From Rhabdornis inornatus (Eukaryota > Chordata > Aves > Passeriformes > Rhabdornithidae): a DNA stretch of 64,000 nt. The notes beneath the pieces were generated by a model. That model had not been told where the DNA came from. It saw nothing but the letters and a program-made list of their open reading frames with translations, and made no database searches. The stretch is taken from NCBI GenBank assembly GCA_013397075.1, contig VWZS01000496.1, positions 868,001 to 932,000 on the forward strand. Reading direction: 5' to 3'. This document shows positions 1 through 12,978 of the stretch, in pieces. Both the position numbers and the translations under genes were made by a program. Each line of letters opens with the position of its first letter. Positions within the stretch are counted from its first letter, which is position 1.

Positions 1-1886
1 CACTTCATAGGGTATTTATGGGGCTTCCTGCCTCCCAAGTATCTCATATCTATTAATATTGTAAAAAGCTGGATAGTAATGAACAGCTACATAGGACCAC
101 TTTTCTCCTTTGTTGCTAAACTCAGCCATCAGCCTTGTAACAACAGAGTCTCTGAGACCCTCACACCACCTGTTCAATCATGTTACCCATTAACTTGTTT
201 CACGCATTTTCCCCTCTGTGGAAAAGATGGTTATTCCTACATATTACTCTTCCCCTCTTACCATCTAATTCTTCCAATTGATGTATCATCCAATATATGT
301 ATGACCTAATCCTTTAGCTGAGACTGCAGAGAGTAATTTCTCAACTATCTTGTCCGTAAACCAAGTTTTGATAAACATTTAAATCTACTGGCACTCTTGA
401 CTGGACTTGCTTAAAGACAGCCATGGATCAAACATCTTGGGAATGTGCTCCACAGAAGACAGCAATGACTACAAGAACTCAGCCTGAGGAGCAGTATGTT
501 CATGCATAATGTGACCAGCTATTTCACCACCACCAGTGAGTTAAAATACAATTTAGAGATATGAAGAAAAAACCCTGGAGTCTCAGCTTTTATTTTAAAG
601 TGTCAAGACCAGAACATCTGGACTATTGTCCTGACAAGAACCTGTTAATTTTACATTTTACAATTTTACTAAGTTTTACATGTACACTATTAAACTGATG
701 AATATAAACAAATTGCTATAAGAAGAAACTGGAGACTCTTCTTGTGTTTCAAAGTTCAAGTTAAACATAGTTAAGTATATTTTATTTGTTATAATAAAGC
801 AGCCCACGATCAGACAGATTTATTAGCAGAGGCGTAATTTTATCAGACATTTCCCTGGAGAAACATAGAAATTAATTTTATAGCATGGAATTTGGATTTC
901 TTAGAGACTAACCTATAAGTTATCACAATAATTAATTTAATTAATTAAAGACAGGATGTTTCTTCTCTTGAGTTATTCTGTCTGGCATTTAGCCTTTTTA
1001 AAAAGAAGATTTTGCAATAATTATATCTTCACAGTTTATGGGAGGGGTTATATTAAATAACAAGCAAAAAAGCATTGCACTGAAATACAGCATAATAGCA
1101 CAACATTGAGACAATGCAAAATCTTATTTAAGAACACCCTTTTAATAAATATTGTTCACCAGCACAAGCTGTGAAATTAAATGCTGTACTTGTGTTAATC
1201 GAAATCCAAAGAATTGTTGAAAGTCTGTGGGACATAGGCTCTGAAATTTCATAATCTCTGGGCACTGGTGATTGAGTTACTTTGCTGCTTAAGAAAATTT
1301 CAACAGAACACACTTCTCTGAAGCAGAAATTAATCCCAGGTGTCTTGGCCAGTGAAAGCCTGCATGTCACTGGCCTGATGGAAGTGTTGACATGGGACAT
1401 GATCTGTGTGCAGACTTTGTGCAGTTCCTCAGTGCTGTCATCACATTCAGTCCAAATCTGACAGCATGAGGGTCTGGAGCAGCACAAAAGCATGGTATGT
1501 ACATCCTTAATTAATTTTTGGCTAACATTTCTCCTTATGTAATACATATAGAAAGGACAGTACCTGCTTGTTTTCATTACAGCATCACAGAGAGCAAAAC
1601 CACAGGAACTAAGGGCATACATCTGGGTCTTGGAAACATATTCCTCCTGCTGCCTCTCTGTAGCATAACTACTTTGTCAAGTCTCATTCCAGGTAAATGG
1701 AAAAATGTGACTTTTACTTTTCTCCATTCCATTTTTTAATACAATTTAGATAATTTAGACAATAATCTCTAATATCTTATATCTATGCAAACATATATAT
1801 AAAAACATAAAAGGGTGTGCAATGATAAATTAATTATTTGGGATTAAAAGAATGCTGAAAAGAGGTGAAAATACTCCTCTACTTAC
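1..1886 (-). other. ABLIM2 intron after the LIM3 exon (partial)
   Basis: This is the 5' part of the intron that follows the LIM3 exon, starting at its GTAAGTAG donor at 1886 and running off the window. It is AT-rich, with short runs such as the TTAATTAA-type tract near 925-950. A 164-codon minus-strand open frame (1128-1622) has no recognisable domain, no convincing splice context and no similarity to LIM or villin headpiece sequence, so I treat it as chance. No repeat family was recognised. Confidence 0.85.
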
Positions 1887-2013
1887 TTGCTGATGTACTC
1901 TGCATTCAGTAGCTTGCCACATGTATTGCACTTAAAGCAGCCCAAATGCCAGTGCTTGTCCAAGGCGACCAAGGACTGACCATTTTTTATTTCTGAACCA
2001 CAACCCCCACAAT
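1887..2013 (-). CDS. ABLIM2: ABLIM2 coding exon: most of LIM3
   Basis: This 127-nt exon lies between the acceptor TTTTCTCTTGCAG and the donor AA followed by GTAAGTAG. It completes asparagine 152 and then reads CGGCGSEIKNGQSLVALDKH, WHLGCFKCNTCGKLLNAEYIS. Visible LIM3 zinc ligands are Cys153, Cys156, His174, Cys177, Cys180 and Cys183. The last two ligands should lie in the next exon, which would begin with the third base of Lys194 and encode a DGLPYC-like block; I could not find it in positions 1-1886, so it lies beyond the window. The exon is in frame with the upstream one (phase 1 entry, phase 2 exit) and shows no defect. Confidence 0.95.
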
Positions 2014-5000
2014 CTGCAAGAGAAAAACCCAAGTGAGTGAATCATATTCTTTAGGTGGTCATGCAGCAGTTGGTCATGGCAGTCCAAGTATCCACCAGTG
2101 TCCCAGTAACAGCTCACGAGGGTCCATAGCTCACACTCCACTGCTCACTGATGGATGGCAAGTGCTGCTGCCATTAGAAAGCTCTGACATTGCTACAACA
2201 CATGCATCATTCAAAGAAAAAAGCTGATGACTTCAGTTTCCTAGTGACTTAGGCTTTATTTTAATTCACTTATACCGTGTTTAAAAAAACCCAAAGTTTT
2301 GCTGATTAATTTTTCAAGCATCGCAAGTCAGGTCCATAAAAGAAATTTAGAAAATGAAGAGTAAAATAAACAACTGATTCTTCATATTAGCCCTTGCCTT
2401 TGGATCTGCAAGCTCTACTTATTTCAAAATTCTTTTTGCAACCATGAAAAGAACCCAAGATGAAATTCTGGTATGAAATTTCCTGTAACCAGTAAAAACA
2501 CACCAATACATAAGAGGTATTAGTGACATTTCAGTATGTGAAAGTGATGGCAGTCTGTGTATTTATTCTCTATAAAAATTCACTTATATAAAGCTCCAAG
2601 AGGTGCTAACAAAAAAAATCATGTAAAACATGCAGCAACTGGGTAAGAGAGGTCAGTCTATGATGGTTAAACAAGCTATAGGTGAACTAGCTACACTCCC
2701 CAGAAAGAGTTACTGAGAACAGGACTGTCTGGGGGTTTGGTTGCCTTTTTTTTTTTTACAATGGAAGATTTTGACCAGGCTAGTAAAAGCCAAATCTACA
2801 CTTGGTTTCCACGTGAACAGTCCACCACTGAGTGCCCTCTTTAGAGATGTTATGTAGACATGGGATTTGCATCTAGCTCTCTATAGCCTGAATGAACCCT
2901 CTAATACCCTACAAGCTCCATGTCTCATCCAGTCTTCACTCTACAGATTTCCTGCCTATGTATGATTTTCCTACTAAATGCTAAAATAGTCAGAATGTGT
3001 GGAAAAAAAGGGATAAATGCCAGTGATAAAATTATTCTAGTACAAATATCTCAGTAATCCTTCTAATCCTCCATAAAATATCTTCCCTCTCATGTGGAAA
3101 AATACATAGTATTTTTAGGAATTCTTCAGGTATACAAACAATTTTCTAGAGAAAATACAAAACCCGAAAGACACTTAACCATTCAGAAAGGCCAGGAGAG
3201 AAAAAGAAAACAAAAACATAGCAATATCTTAAATGGAAGAGAAAGTTATGCAAAAACATTAGAAAGATTTATCTACTTATTAAGAAAGAACTCTCAACCT
3301 AGGATCTCATTAAAACATTTAAACAGTCCTCTTAAAAACTTTCTGATTTAAGACTGTATTTAGTTGGTTACATGACCCTAATGAGACAGTGTAAGTGAAA
3401 TTGTAAATGCTTCACATCTGAGCACACAATGATAAAGCACAGTTTTTATTTTCCTTTAGTGGATTTGTAATGTATTGAGGGAGCAATAATGTGTCTCTTT
3501 AATGTTACCCTCTCGAGCACCAATACATGGAAACAAGCTTAGCACAAAAGCATGCGCTCTACAGATCAGAACATTTGAGTTTTGCTAATAAAAAAGAACA
3601 TTTGGGTGTGTGCCTGGTTTTAGTCCCTGCAGTATTCTGCAGTATCTGTTGTTTAACTGCAATCAGAAATTTGTTTGTGATCTCCCCTGTACTGGGGATT
3701 CATCTGGAAATCTAATTTAATCTCTTTGCTTGAGGGTTTATTTCACAAACTGAATACAACATCATGTGCTCAGATGTCATTCACCTTTCATCTGGTTTAA
3801 GCTTGGGTGGGCAGAAATGCAGCATTTTGTGAGCTACCTTTTTTTTATTCCCAACTGCTGTTTTCTCTCTAAAGTGCCAGATAATCACAAACAAATACTG
3901 TGGTTGCTATGCCAACAGTGCCTACTGATGCAGTGTCCTTGTATTCCCATCTTGGATGCAGCATCCTTTGGTGACTCAACTAATTTCAAGCAATAACTCT
4001 GCAGAACACATCAATTTGCTGCTACATGTTGATATTCCTCCTTAAGTACTCTCTCAAAATCAATACTGTCACAAGAGGTTTTCAGAGCTGTTGTTTTATA
4101 AAACCAAACATAACACAGAAGTAGGTACTTATATAACAAGAAATTCAAGGACTCAGGCAGAAAGCCAGTATTTTACATTCTTCATTTCTTCCAAATGGAA
4201 TGCATAAAGGAGGTGAAAAGCAAAAGGGGAAGATGAAAATAGAAGCACTTGTCAGAGGGGGCAGTGATGTTGGGAACCCAGTGAGTCCCCAGAGATGTTC
4301 TGAAAGCACTGCTGAGATAAATAGGTACAGCACACATGGCACCCATCAGCCAGTTCTGAGACAGGAACAAGCCCAATGTAACAGTGGGTCAATGTACTAC
4401 TCGTTCCTTGAAAAAGTTTGCCTGAAGCCACATGTTTTTGTGCACTACTAACAAGAGTTGTTTGTTCAAAGCATTAAGGTCTTTTCCAAGAAAGCTGTTT
4501 TAAGGAGATACACCATTCACTGCTCTATGTCATTTGGGGAAAAGTTAAACTTTTATTTTCCAAGATCAGGTTTTGCCTCAAAAATGTGCTCCCAATGCTG
4601 TTTCTCTCTGAGGCAAGTGGTTTGCTGAGGTCTGCAGGTACCTGTACTCTGGGAAGGCTCAGTGCAGTGACCAATGACAAGAAAAACTCTCCACAGTGTG
4701 TATGTGCAAAGAGAAAGGAATTGTAAATACATTAAAGGATTCTGTATCACAGATAACCAAATGAACTTGTTCTGTCAGTACTCAACCAGGCAAATAATGT
4801 CCATTATAGCCAAAGGCACTTTTCACATATGACCGGGAGATAGGAAAGATGGCCAAGGAGGATCCATCTCTGGAATAAGTGACAAGAGAAAGCACCTAAC
4901 ACAGAGGGCCAACCTATCCCCAAGAGAGAATGGCATTAGCAACAGGCATCAGTAGAGCATCTCTGATGAACTGTAGAAAGGAGATGGTGAAAACTTCCCT

Positions 5001-5840
5001 GAAGAAATGGGGGGGGGAAGAAAACAGAATAAAAAAGGAGAAATTTCTCCCAGAAGTGGGCTAGATTCTTTATGCAGGAAGATGAGCAGTCCATGGGGCC
5101 CTTCCTCAGCCATGCTGAATCCAGCTTGACATAACAGTCATTCATTTTTTTTTGTCTTTGCTGTTTAATTGAAGTGCTGATGCTATTTAATTACATAAAG
5201 GTAGTGGTGGACTCTAAAGCATGGCAGCACTTCATGAGCAAAAACAGAAGAGGAATGGAGTTCAGAGCAACACCACCTCTCTATGATCTACTGCAAAAAG
5301 GTTGAGGTGAAAAGATGACATTTCTTTCCTGTAGTGTTTGTATCTTCTGATAGTGCACAATAGTCTGAGGCCAAGGCGAATGTCTCCCTGTGACATTTCA
5401 TACATTAAACCCCTCGCTGTGTAGTATTTAGACATACAGTCCTGCCACTGATATTTTCTGAAGCAATACTGGAACATTTACAAATCATTAAATCTCACAC
5501 TGGATTTTATTTCAACTGGACTTGGACTAAATCCTCAAAGATATTAACATCTGTATTACGTTTTTCTCCAGATAATTTGATTTAGTTCGTTTTAATCAAA
5601 TTTTTGAGAGGTTCAATGTATTGTTAATCCTATAATGGCACCATCTGTATTTCTTTTTAATATCAGACTTTTTGAAAAAACACCCTATACTTTTTCACTA
5701 CCTCATATTTTATGACACCTCTTATGCAGCAGAGTAGTAGAAGTTCCAGGTGTAAATACTGGTGTAAAATTCTGTTTTTTAAACCTGTGCAGACTGGTTT
5801 AAAGAAGCACTGACTGAGAAGAGCAGAAATCTGTACTTAC
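2014..5840 (-). other. ABLIM2 intron between the linker exon and the LIM3 exon
   Basis: This complete 3.8-kb intron is bounded by GTAAGTACAG and CTCTTGCAG. It is AT-rich single-copy-looking sequence with a T run near 2747-2758 and a 9-G run near 5009-5017. I see no recognisable retroposon, exon or RNA gene in it. Open frames here are short and featureless. Confidence 0.85.
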
Positions 5841-5956
5841 TGCGCAGGTTCTGTACAGGGAAAGAGCCAGTGCTGCTGGAAGGGGGCAGGGAACATTTCT
5901 GGCAGATGCATTCCTTCCCGTTAAAAGTTACCCGGTCACCCGCAGGGAAAGGCAAC
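5841..5956 (-). CDS. ABLIM2: ABLIM2 coding exon: second half of LIM2 and linker
   Basis: This 116-nt exon is short but recognisable. It follows a pyrimidine-rich acceptor (TTCTGCTCTTGTAG) and is followed by A and the donor GTAAGTACAG. Its first base completes arginine 113. It then reads LPFPAGDRVTFNGKECICQK and ends LIM2 with Cys131 and Cys134. The remaining 17 residues, SLPPSSSTGSFPVQNLR, form the serine- and proline-rich linker to LIM3. The exon ends on the first base of a split codon that becomes asparagine 152 (phase 1). The LIM2 half is almost identical to mammalian ABLIM2 as I recall it, while the linker has diverged, as expected for an unstructured segment. Confidence 0.95.
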
Positions 5957-7684
5957 CTACAAGAGCAGAAGCAAAAGGAAACTGGTTACATGCCTTTATC
6001 AAAATTAAATATCTTTCCATGAAGGACCTGATTATACTCTGGCTTCTTTTCCTCTGCTCTCCCGGTTATCGTTCAGTTTTCCAGTCACTTAGAGCCTTAA
6101 GTATCAAAGGGATGTATCAAACAGGCAACTTCAAATGCAAATGGTTACAGCCTCTCAGGATAAAAAAATAATATCTAAAGATACAAAAACACAGTGAACA
6201 CTCAAGTCCAAATTGTTGTGTATCTAAGAAATGTAGTATCAGCCAGAGTTCATCACTAACAGGATCAGTTACAGAATGAAAATAAAACTGGCATTACAGG
6301 GAGTTAAGTAGAGGCAAATGCAGCTGCTTTTATGCTGTCAAATAGCTGCACGACAGTGATGACTTTTATACATTAAAAACCAGCATTTGTCCTCACAACT
6401 TTTTACCACATCAAAGTCTTTCTCTTAATCTATGTGCTCAGAAAGCAAATGTTAGTGAACTCTCAAAGGGAAAAAACCTATCCCAGTTATAAAACCCACA
6501 GTGTCTACATTACTTGTTTTCCCTACCCAACAACAGCTCCCCTTACACTTGATTAAATCTTTTCTTTTTATCAATGTTCTTAAAACAAAAGCTCCCTGCT
6601 GTGCACTTCCTTGTCTGGGCACGAAATCACTGAGGTTTTTTCTCTAAGGGAACCAGATGGACAAATCACTTCATATGCAGCAAAGGATGATGAGGATTTA
6701 GAAGCACGTTTCACTCCACCCAAAGCCTATGTCCAACTAAATCCCTATCCAAGCTATCAAAATATGGCTTAATGGGGCACAAACACAACACACACCCTCT
6801 GCCTCATGGTGAAGTCCATCTGATCAAACTATTTCATTAACATTTCATTAAAACTCTGCATGGCATTCTCCCACAAATGCTATCAAATACATACCAATTG
6901 CAAGGTTGTCTCCACTACAAAAGCTACACAGACACTTTGTGCTAAACTTAAACATTATTTTGCTCCCTAAATTGACTAAAAGAAGCTTAACCTACACTTG
7001 GATTACATTTAAAAGAATTTTTTTATTACTTAGAACAAAAGCAATGCTGTCCTTTGTTTCTATAGAATGTTATTAAAATATATTTGAAACCAGCTAGGCA
7101 AGTGTTCAACACTGCAATCCATTCCGGACCACTGGTGATAATTTAAAAAATCATGAGGACACATGGAGTGCAAATATTATCTTTTTTTGATATCTGATAA
7201 TGAATTCTGCTTTTCACTTTTTTTTCTCTTTCCCAAGTTTTTGTAGTCCAAAAACTTCTTACCTTGTCACTTACCTAAAGTTATGATACAGAAAAATAAT
7301 TTATGGAAATAGCCTTTCATTTTGCCTTACTTTCTGACCCAACTAAATGATCTGTGCATGACTCTGGTACAACAAGGTCCGACACCATGTTAGTATAGAT
7401 CCAGGAGGCCTAAATTTCCATCTGTTTCAAAGAGGATATTGTACCATGAATTTTACTCAATAACCTAACCAGAAGACAACTGTCTCTAGTGTGACAGACA
7501 GGATGTGATGGAGCTGCACTCCAGTGAGCAAACCTGTCCTGTCTTGCAGCAATGCAGCAACAGCAGCAAGCTTCTGTGCTATATATTCAAAAAATCTCCC
7601 AACACTACCTTTTTAGGTCATAACTGTTGTCTGCAACAGATTTTGATACTTTTTGAAGTCAGAGATAATTCTAATACATAGAAT

Positions 7685-7765
7685 AATAAGAGTTTTATGA
7701 ACTCACAGAAGAGTTAAGGTGGGAAAGGACCTCTGAAGGTCATCTGGACCAACCCAAAGTTTATT
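7685..7765 (-). mobile_element. CR1 LINE 3' end fragment
   Basis: A short reverse-oriented CR1 tail. It shows 'ACAGAAGAGTTAAGGTGGGA' followed by 'AAGGACCTCTGAAGGTCATC' and 'TGGACCAACCC', matching the 3' end of avian CR1 elements read backwards. Only the last 80 or so bases remain, so it is a strongly 5'-truncated or eroded copy. Confidence 0.75.
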
Positions 7766-9749
7766 CAAATGAACACACATACATTTAAATAAAAATTAGT
7801 AAATGTGATACACTTCTATATACATAATACAAATTCATGTAATTACCAAAAATGTCTCCAAAATGGAGTGATACAATTCAAATACTGTCCTGGTTTTCTA
7901 CTGCAAATGTGAAAGACACCATTTAATCATTTCTTCATTTTAACAAAGTATTACAAAATCAAGCCTAGAACTTAGCACTACTAATTAAGTGGAAAGACAC
8001 AAACCAAGGGATTTCAACCATTCCAGAACTGAGACAAGAACTTGTAATCGATCTCCTGCATGTTTTCAGGAAGACATCTCATCTTGATTTACAGATACAC
8101 ATAGAATTATTATAACCACTGGTAACCTGCTCCAAATTAAAGCCCCAGAAAACCAGAAACTTGCTCCACTGATACATCACAGAACCACCCTCACTGCCAT
8201 AGAACTACCCTGGCATCTTTCACTCCTATGCACAGTTGCATGCCCTGGGCAGGACAGTACCTTCAACTGCGTTTTGCCAGTCTCTACAAGAAACAAGGCT
8301 GGGTTCAGGTCATGACCCAGCTGGGCTCTCATGAGATACCCCAGTAAAACAGCAGGCTTTGCACCATTAATAATCCTGAGGATGGCGACCTGCTGGAGCT
8401 GTGCACAATTCACTGCTCTAAAGAATGGCTGTGCCTACTGAACAATCTTGTATGTAGTATATAAGGAGCAGTAGGGAGAGATAAGGTAAATATATCTTCC
8501 TGACTCAGGGATGCACTTAATAAAGGTCCAGCTGAACTTCCAGCTGAGCACAGAAGCTCATCTCAAACAGATGCACCAAGCAGCAGCTATAGGAGAAGCA
8601 GGGACTACCCACTTCAAATTGGCTCATCTCATCACTGTCTAAGCGATCAGACAATCTAAAAGGAAATCAGTTAAAACCAGAAGAGAAGAACAGGATTATT
8701 GACCTCCTATGGCACAAAGACAGAACCAGGGAGATGACACCTCCCAAGATGCCAAAGCTCACAGGCACCACAGCAAGTCACAGAGCCTCCTTAGATGGGA
8801 GGGCACATAGGGGTTTCCTAGCCAATAAAAGTACTGTACTTGGTTTATTTTCTAAGAGTTCAGTAACTAATCATCATGCCTTCCCATTCCAATTGGAAAG
8901 AGCAACAATTTTGATTCTTTATTGTTCTCCAAATATGGAAGACATCTTGCTCTAAAAAAGCCCCGGAGAGATACTCCTTGGAGCTGTCCACCCCAAGGCA
9001 CAGACGTTTTCTCCCCTCACAGGTCTTCTAAACCCATAAATAAGTCTCAAAGTTTGTTTCGCTGTCTTGTTCACTGGGAATTCATACCCAACACATTTGT
9101 CAGTTTTCCTGTACCAGCTGACCTCTGCCTTTCACAAGCAGCTCTGCTCAAGCATTTCAGTGCCAGTATGAGTGAAGGCACAACAGAAGGTGGTAGCAGT
9201 CAATTAACAAGGTTTCAGTTTCTGAGTTCTCTAAGTTGTGAGCAGGACTATATATAGAACTTTAGGCTAAGAGCAGCATATCTGCCTTCAAATACAATGA
9301 TATCTCACTACCAGTCACCCACTGAACACTGCTAGGTATTGCAAAAACCAGGACAGGGTTTTAATTAGCAACTTATCCTTTAATAAATATTCAGTGAGAT
9401 TTTCACAGTTGGATAATCTATTTTTAAAATGAGAATTAGGAGCATTTTTAAAGCAGCTCTCTCAAATGACTTGTAGAATTTTAACACATCTATGATTCAT
9501 CTCCCAACAAATTTTATTTTATCCACCTGCCTACAATATTTGCAAACCCAGAAACAAATCTGGAGGTGACCAACAAAACTATATTGTAAAACATCAAATC
9601 ACCATCAGCCTGATCCAGGGTAACTGTGTGCTGATACCAAAAGGTCAGGTCCTGGTCTTGTCTTTCTCTGCACTACACCTCAATCTTTGCACCTGTGAGC
9701 AAGTCATTCAAGTTTTCTGGGAGGGACAAAAGAAAATATTCTTTTTTTT

Positions 9750-9768
9750 NNNNNNNNNNNNNNNNNNN
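9750..9768. other. Assembly gap of 19 N inside a poly-T tract
   Basis: Nineteen undetermined bases sit between T runs on both sides (9742-9749 and 9769-9779). The true homopolymer length is unknown. The open frames that cross it on either strand are meaningless. Confidence 0.99.
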
Positions 9769-10229
9769 TTTTTTTTTTTCCAGAGCAGATGGATGGACAT
9801 CTATTCTTTAAATTGCTGATCCTACTGTGTGGCTGAACAGTCAACAAAATTTGATACACGAAAATTAACAGAAGCCTGTGGTCAGGTTGTGGAGAGAGCA
9901 AAGATATTCATTTCAGTATCTGGCTGCAGTCACACCAGGTCAGGTGCAATGTCAGACTGCAACCTAAGGACCAGCAGAATCAAATTCTGCTCTAACTTGT
10001 AACCTGGTAAAATCACATCCCTCAAGGTGCTCCATAGGGATGAATCTCCATGGATTAAAATGACGTTACAAAGTGGACATTGAGTGCATCTACCATCTAC
10101 ACAAATTTCAGTAAGGGAAAATGCTAAATCCTGCAAGCAGTGAGGAAGAACCATATGCACTAGTGCACCACAGGCGTTTATCAGCTGGAAAGCATAAGGA
10201 GGTGTGGAGGTGCCAGTGGACACCATGTG

Positions 10230-10797
10230 GGACACGAGTCAGCAGTGTGTCCCCACAGCAGCTGACCAGCCACATCCTGGGAGGCACCAGTGCAGCCAGC
10301 AGATCCAGGGGTGTGATCTTCCCTGCTGTTCATCCTTCAAGAGACTGCAGCAGGCACCACCTTGGGCTCCTCAGGATAAGATTTACTGGAGGGAGATGAG
10401 GGAAGGTGGCCAGGTCAGAGCTGCAGCACAGGACACACGGGCAGGCAGGGGCTGCAGGAGATGTACCTGCTCAGGGGAGATTGTGTTGCTGCCTAAAACC
10501 ACCTGACGGCATGTACACAAAACGGGAGCCATGCTCTTCTCAGAGGGAAAGAGTGAAAGGACAGGAGGCAGCAGACATAAGCTGGAACATAGGAAATGTC
10601 AACTCAATATAAGGAAAAAAAATTACCATGAGCCTGTTGAATGCTGGAACACATTGTTCAGAGAGTCTGCTGGATCTCCATCCCTAGAGATATGTTAAAG
10701 GAATGCCATCATCTAGCTACTCAAACTGGACTTGCTTCGAGTCAGGGGCTGGACCACAAGACCACCACAGATTCCCTTCCATCCTATATTATTCTAG
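10230..10797 (+). mobile_element. CR1 LINE, 5'-truncated copy, forward
   Basis: A degraded forward CR1. It shows the end of the reverse-transcriptase region and the 3' untranslated part: 'GTGTGATCTTCCCTGCTG', then 'CAGAGGGAAAGAGTGAAAGG', 'ACAGGAGGCAGCAGACATAA', 'GCTGGAACATAGGAAATG', 'GAATGCTGGAACACATTG' and an ending 'ATTCCCTTCCATCC'. Several indels and stops make it non-functional. Its 3' end lies about 20 bp from the 3' end of an oppositely oriented CR1. Confidence 0.8.
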
Positions 10798-10819
10798 GGC
10801 TATGGGGATGCTCCATATA

Positions 10820-11290
10820 GAACCAAAGAATCCTAGAATCACTAAGGTTGTGAAAGACCTCCAAGATCATCAAGCCCAATCTTTGGCCAAACACCACCAT
10901 GCTCATGTCATCACATAGTGCCATGTCTACTGATTTTGTGAACACTGCCAGAGATGGTGACCCCATCACCTCCCTGGGCACCCTGTTCCAATGCTTAACC
11001 CCCTTTTCAGCAAAGAAGCTTTTCCTAATATTGAATCTGAACCTCCTTTGGCACAGCATAAAGACAATTCCCTTTGTCCTATCGCTGGATGCCTGGGAGA
11101 AGAAACTGACCCCCAGCTCACTAAAACCTCCTTTCAAGGCAGTTTAGAGATCAGGAAGTTCCCCCCGAGCCTCCTTTTCTTCGATAAACAACTCCAGTAC
11201 CCTCAGCTGCTCCTCACAGGATTTGTTCTCCAGACCCTTCCTCTAAAGAGCAGCAGACCTAAACCTGAAGAGCAGCACACCAACACCCCT
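10820..11290 (-). mobile_element. CR1 LINE, 5'-truncated copy, reverse
   Basis: A reverse CR1 of about 470 bp. Reading the plus strand it shows 'AATCCTAGAATCACTAAGGT', 'GACCTCCAAGATCATCAAGC', 'CACCTCCCTGGGCACCCTGT', 'TCCAATGCTTAACCCC' and a part near the 5' limit, 'CAGCTGCTCCTCACAGGATT'. The family is a common avian CR1 type with 'AAGATCATCAAGCCCAA' near its 3' end. The open frames across it are shadows of the repeat, not genes. Confidence 0.88.
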
Positions 11291-12959
11291 CTGCTCAGGA
11301 AGAACCACATATTGATAAATATATTTGGTTTAGAATCAAAATGCCAAGAACACTCAGGCTGATTTCAAAATCTTGGGCTCAACACCCTAGGTTTCTACCA
11401 GTATTCATTGCTAGGTGACTGGTGGTGAGATGAAGACCACTTCACGAGGTGCCTTAAGAACCACCAGGTACTGCTTAAGTGGGAACCAAACCCTTTCCAA
11501 ATTCAGCAGCACTCAAAAAAGTGAGCAAATAAAAAGATTTAGCATATTCAAGAAGTCTGTCATTATTGCTATGCTTAAGAAGAAACTGAATTTGAACTCC
11601 TAATTTTCAATATTATCCCAATTTCTTAAGACTCACATACACAAAAGATCTCAGTTCTTTCTAAAAGCAGCAGTGTTATATATGTAGGACTACACAATCT
11701 TCTGCTGAAAAAAAGAAAATTATTTCAGCTTTCTGATTTTTTATATTCAACTGCCTGGCCAAGGTGAATTACCTTAGTGAAGACAGTAAAAATACAAATG
11801 GGTTGAAAGAGGTTTTATAGCTGGGTTTGGCAGTCAGCCCCTTGAAGAATATGTGTCTGCCTCTTTCTCCTCCACATACTATTCACATCTACATGGCACA
11901 TATTCAGCTACTGTCAAGATGCTGTTCTAAAAGAAAACTTCCTGAGCTCAGAAAAACTTAAATATAAAAATTTTGTAAAGCAAACACAAGCCTGTTTCCT
12001 TATTAATTGGGGATGTATGTGCAAATCTATCCTCCACCTAAGGGCCAAGTTGTCCTCTCTTTATCATGTCATATTTTTTTTCCAACTTTTAAGTACAAGA
12101 ACACGGAAACTAAAGGGGTGACTATTACATACACTCCTCCAACTGGGCACATTAACACCAACCCCTCCAACTTCACTAATTACAATACCCATAAAATCAA
12201 ATCCCAGTTTTTCGACATTCAGTGAACATACAGCCCACAAGCAACAGAAATCATACTCTAGGTACCACATTAGATGTACATCTTATATATGTTTACTAAA
12301 TCAATATGACTTATTAACACACTAAGACATCTCCTGAAAATTCCATTTTCAGAGTATTTATCACAAGTGTGACAACCCATTTCTTTCTGAAAGCCTCACT
12401 GTCCTGCCCTTTCCCATCCTATATAAAAGCCAAACCGTCCTGACTACGACAGCCATGTAAGCAGCATGTGCACAACTTTAATAAAACTAAGCTTCTATTA
12501 CTACAGCCAGCCTTAATTTTCTCCCTCTTTGTATTTCAATTTTACCAACACATGAAGTTTCTGAAGGAAATGTCTTTGGCAGCTCTCTGGAGGACACAGC
12601 TCCTTCCAATTATTGAAGCTGTAAGAAGATTGCTCAGCCACTTCCTGGGAATTCAGAGTAAGCATTTAATCCACAACAGTTTTCAATCTATGTTGTTATT
12701 CTTTCACTCATTCCTAGTTTTAGGCATTATCATCACAAAACACAACAGCAGAAAAAAGATTTCACTAGACTATGAACAGCACTGGAAGAAGAAGGGATTA
12801 AGCCCTCAGTCTCTACTCCAGCAGAGCAAACACGCAATTGAAACCTGACTTTCTTTAAGAGTCACTTGGTTAACTGGTTAACACAAGATACAGAGAAACA
12901 ATCAAATAGGATGGCACAACATATTGTACTTTTCCAAGTTTTTCTCAGAATACTAATTC

Positions 12960-12978
12960 TTTTTTTTTTTTTTTTTTT
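12960..12978 (+). repeat. Poly-T run (poly-A on the minus strand)
   Basis: Nineteen T in a row, directly followed by 'CAGACTTTAGCTTGTGGCAG'. Seen from the minus strand this is an A tail on moderately GC-rich sequence (up to about 13,205), unlike the AT-rich surroundings. That is compatible with a small retroposed copy, but also with a simple homopolymer. Confidence 0.8.

Noticed and set aside
1128..1622. 164-codon open frame on the minus strand in the intron after LIM3
   Set aside because: No LIM, villin headpiece or other domain, and no matching splice sites. A few frames of this length are expected by chance in 64 kb read in six frames.
9419..9428. MEF2-like CTATTTTTAA site, considered because ABLIM2 is expressed in muscle
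   Set aside because: Such AT-rich 10-mers occur many times by chance in this window, and no cluster with E-boxes was seen.
10784..11137. 117-codon minus-strand frame with protein-like composition (for example MGSPSLAVFTKSVDMALCDD)
   Set aside because: This is translated CR1 3' untranslated sequence, a common false gene call in bird genomes.
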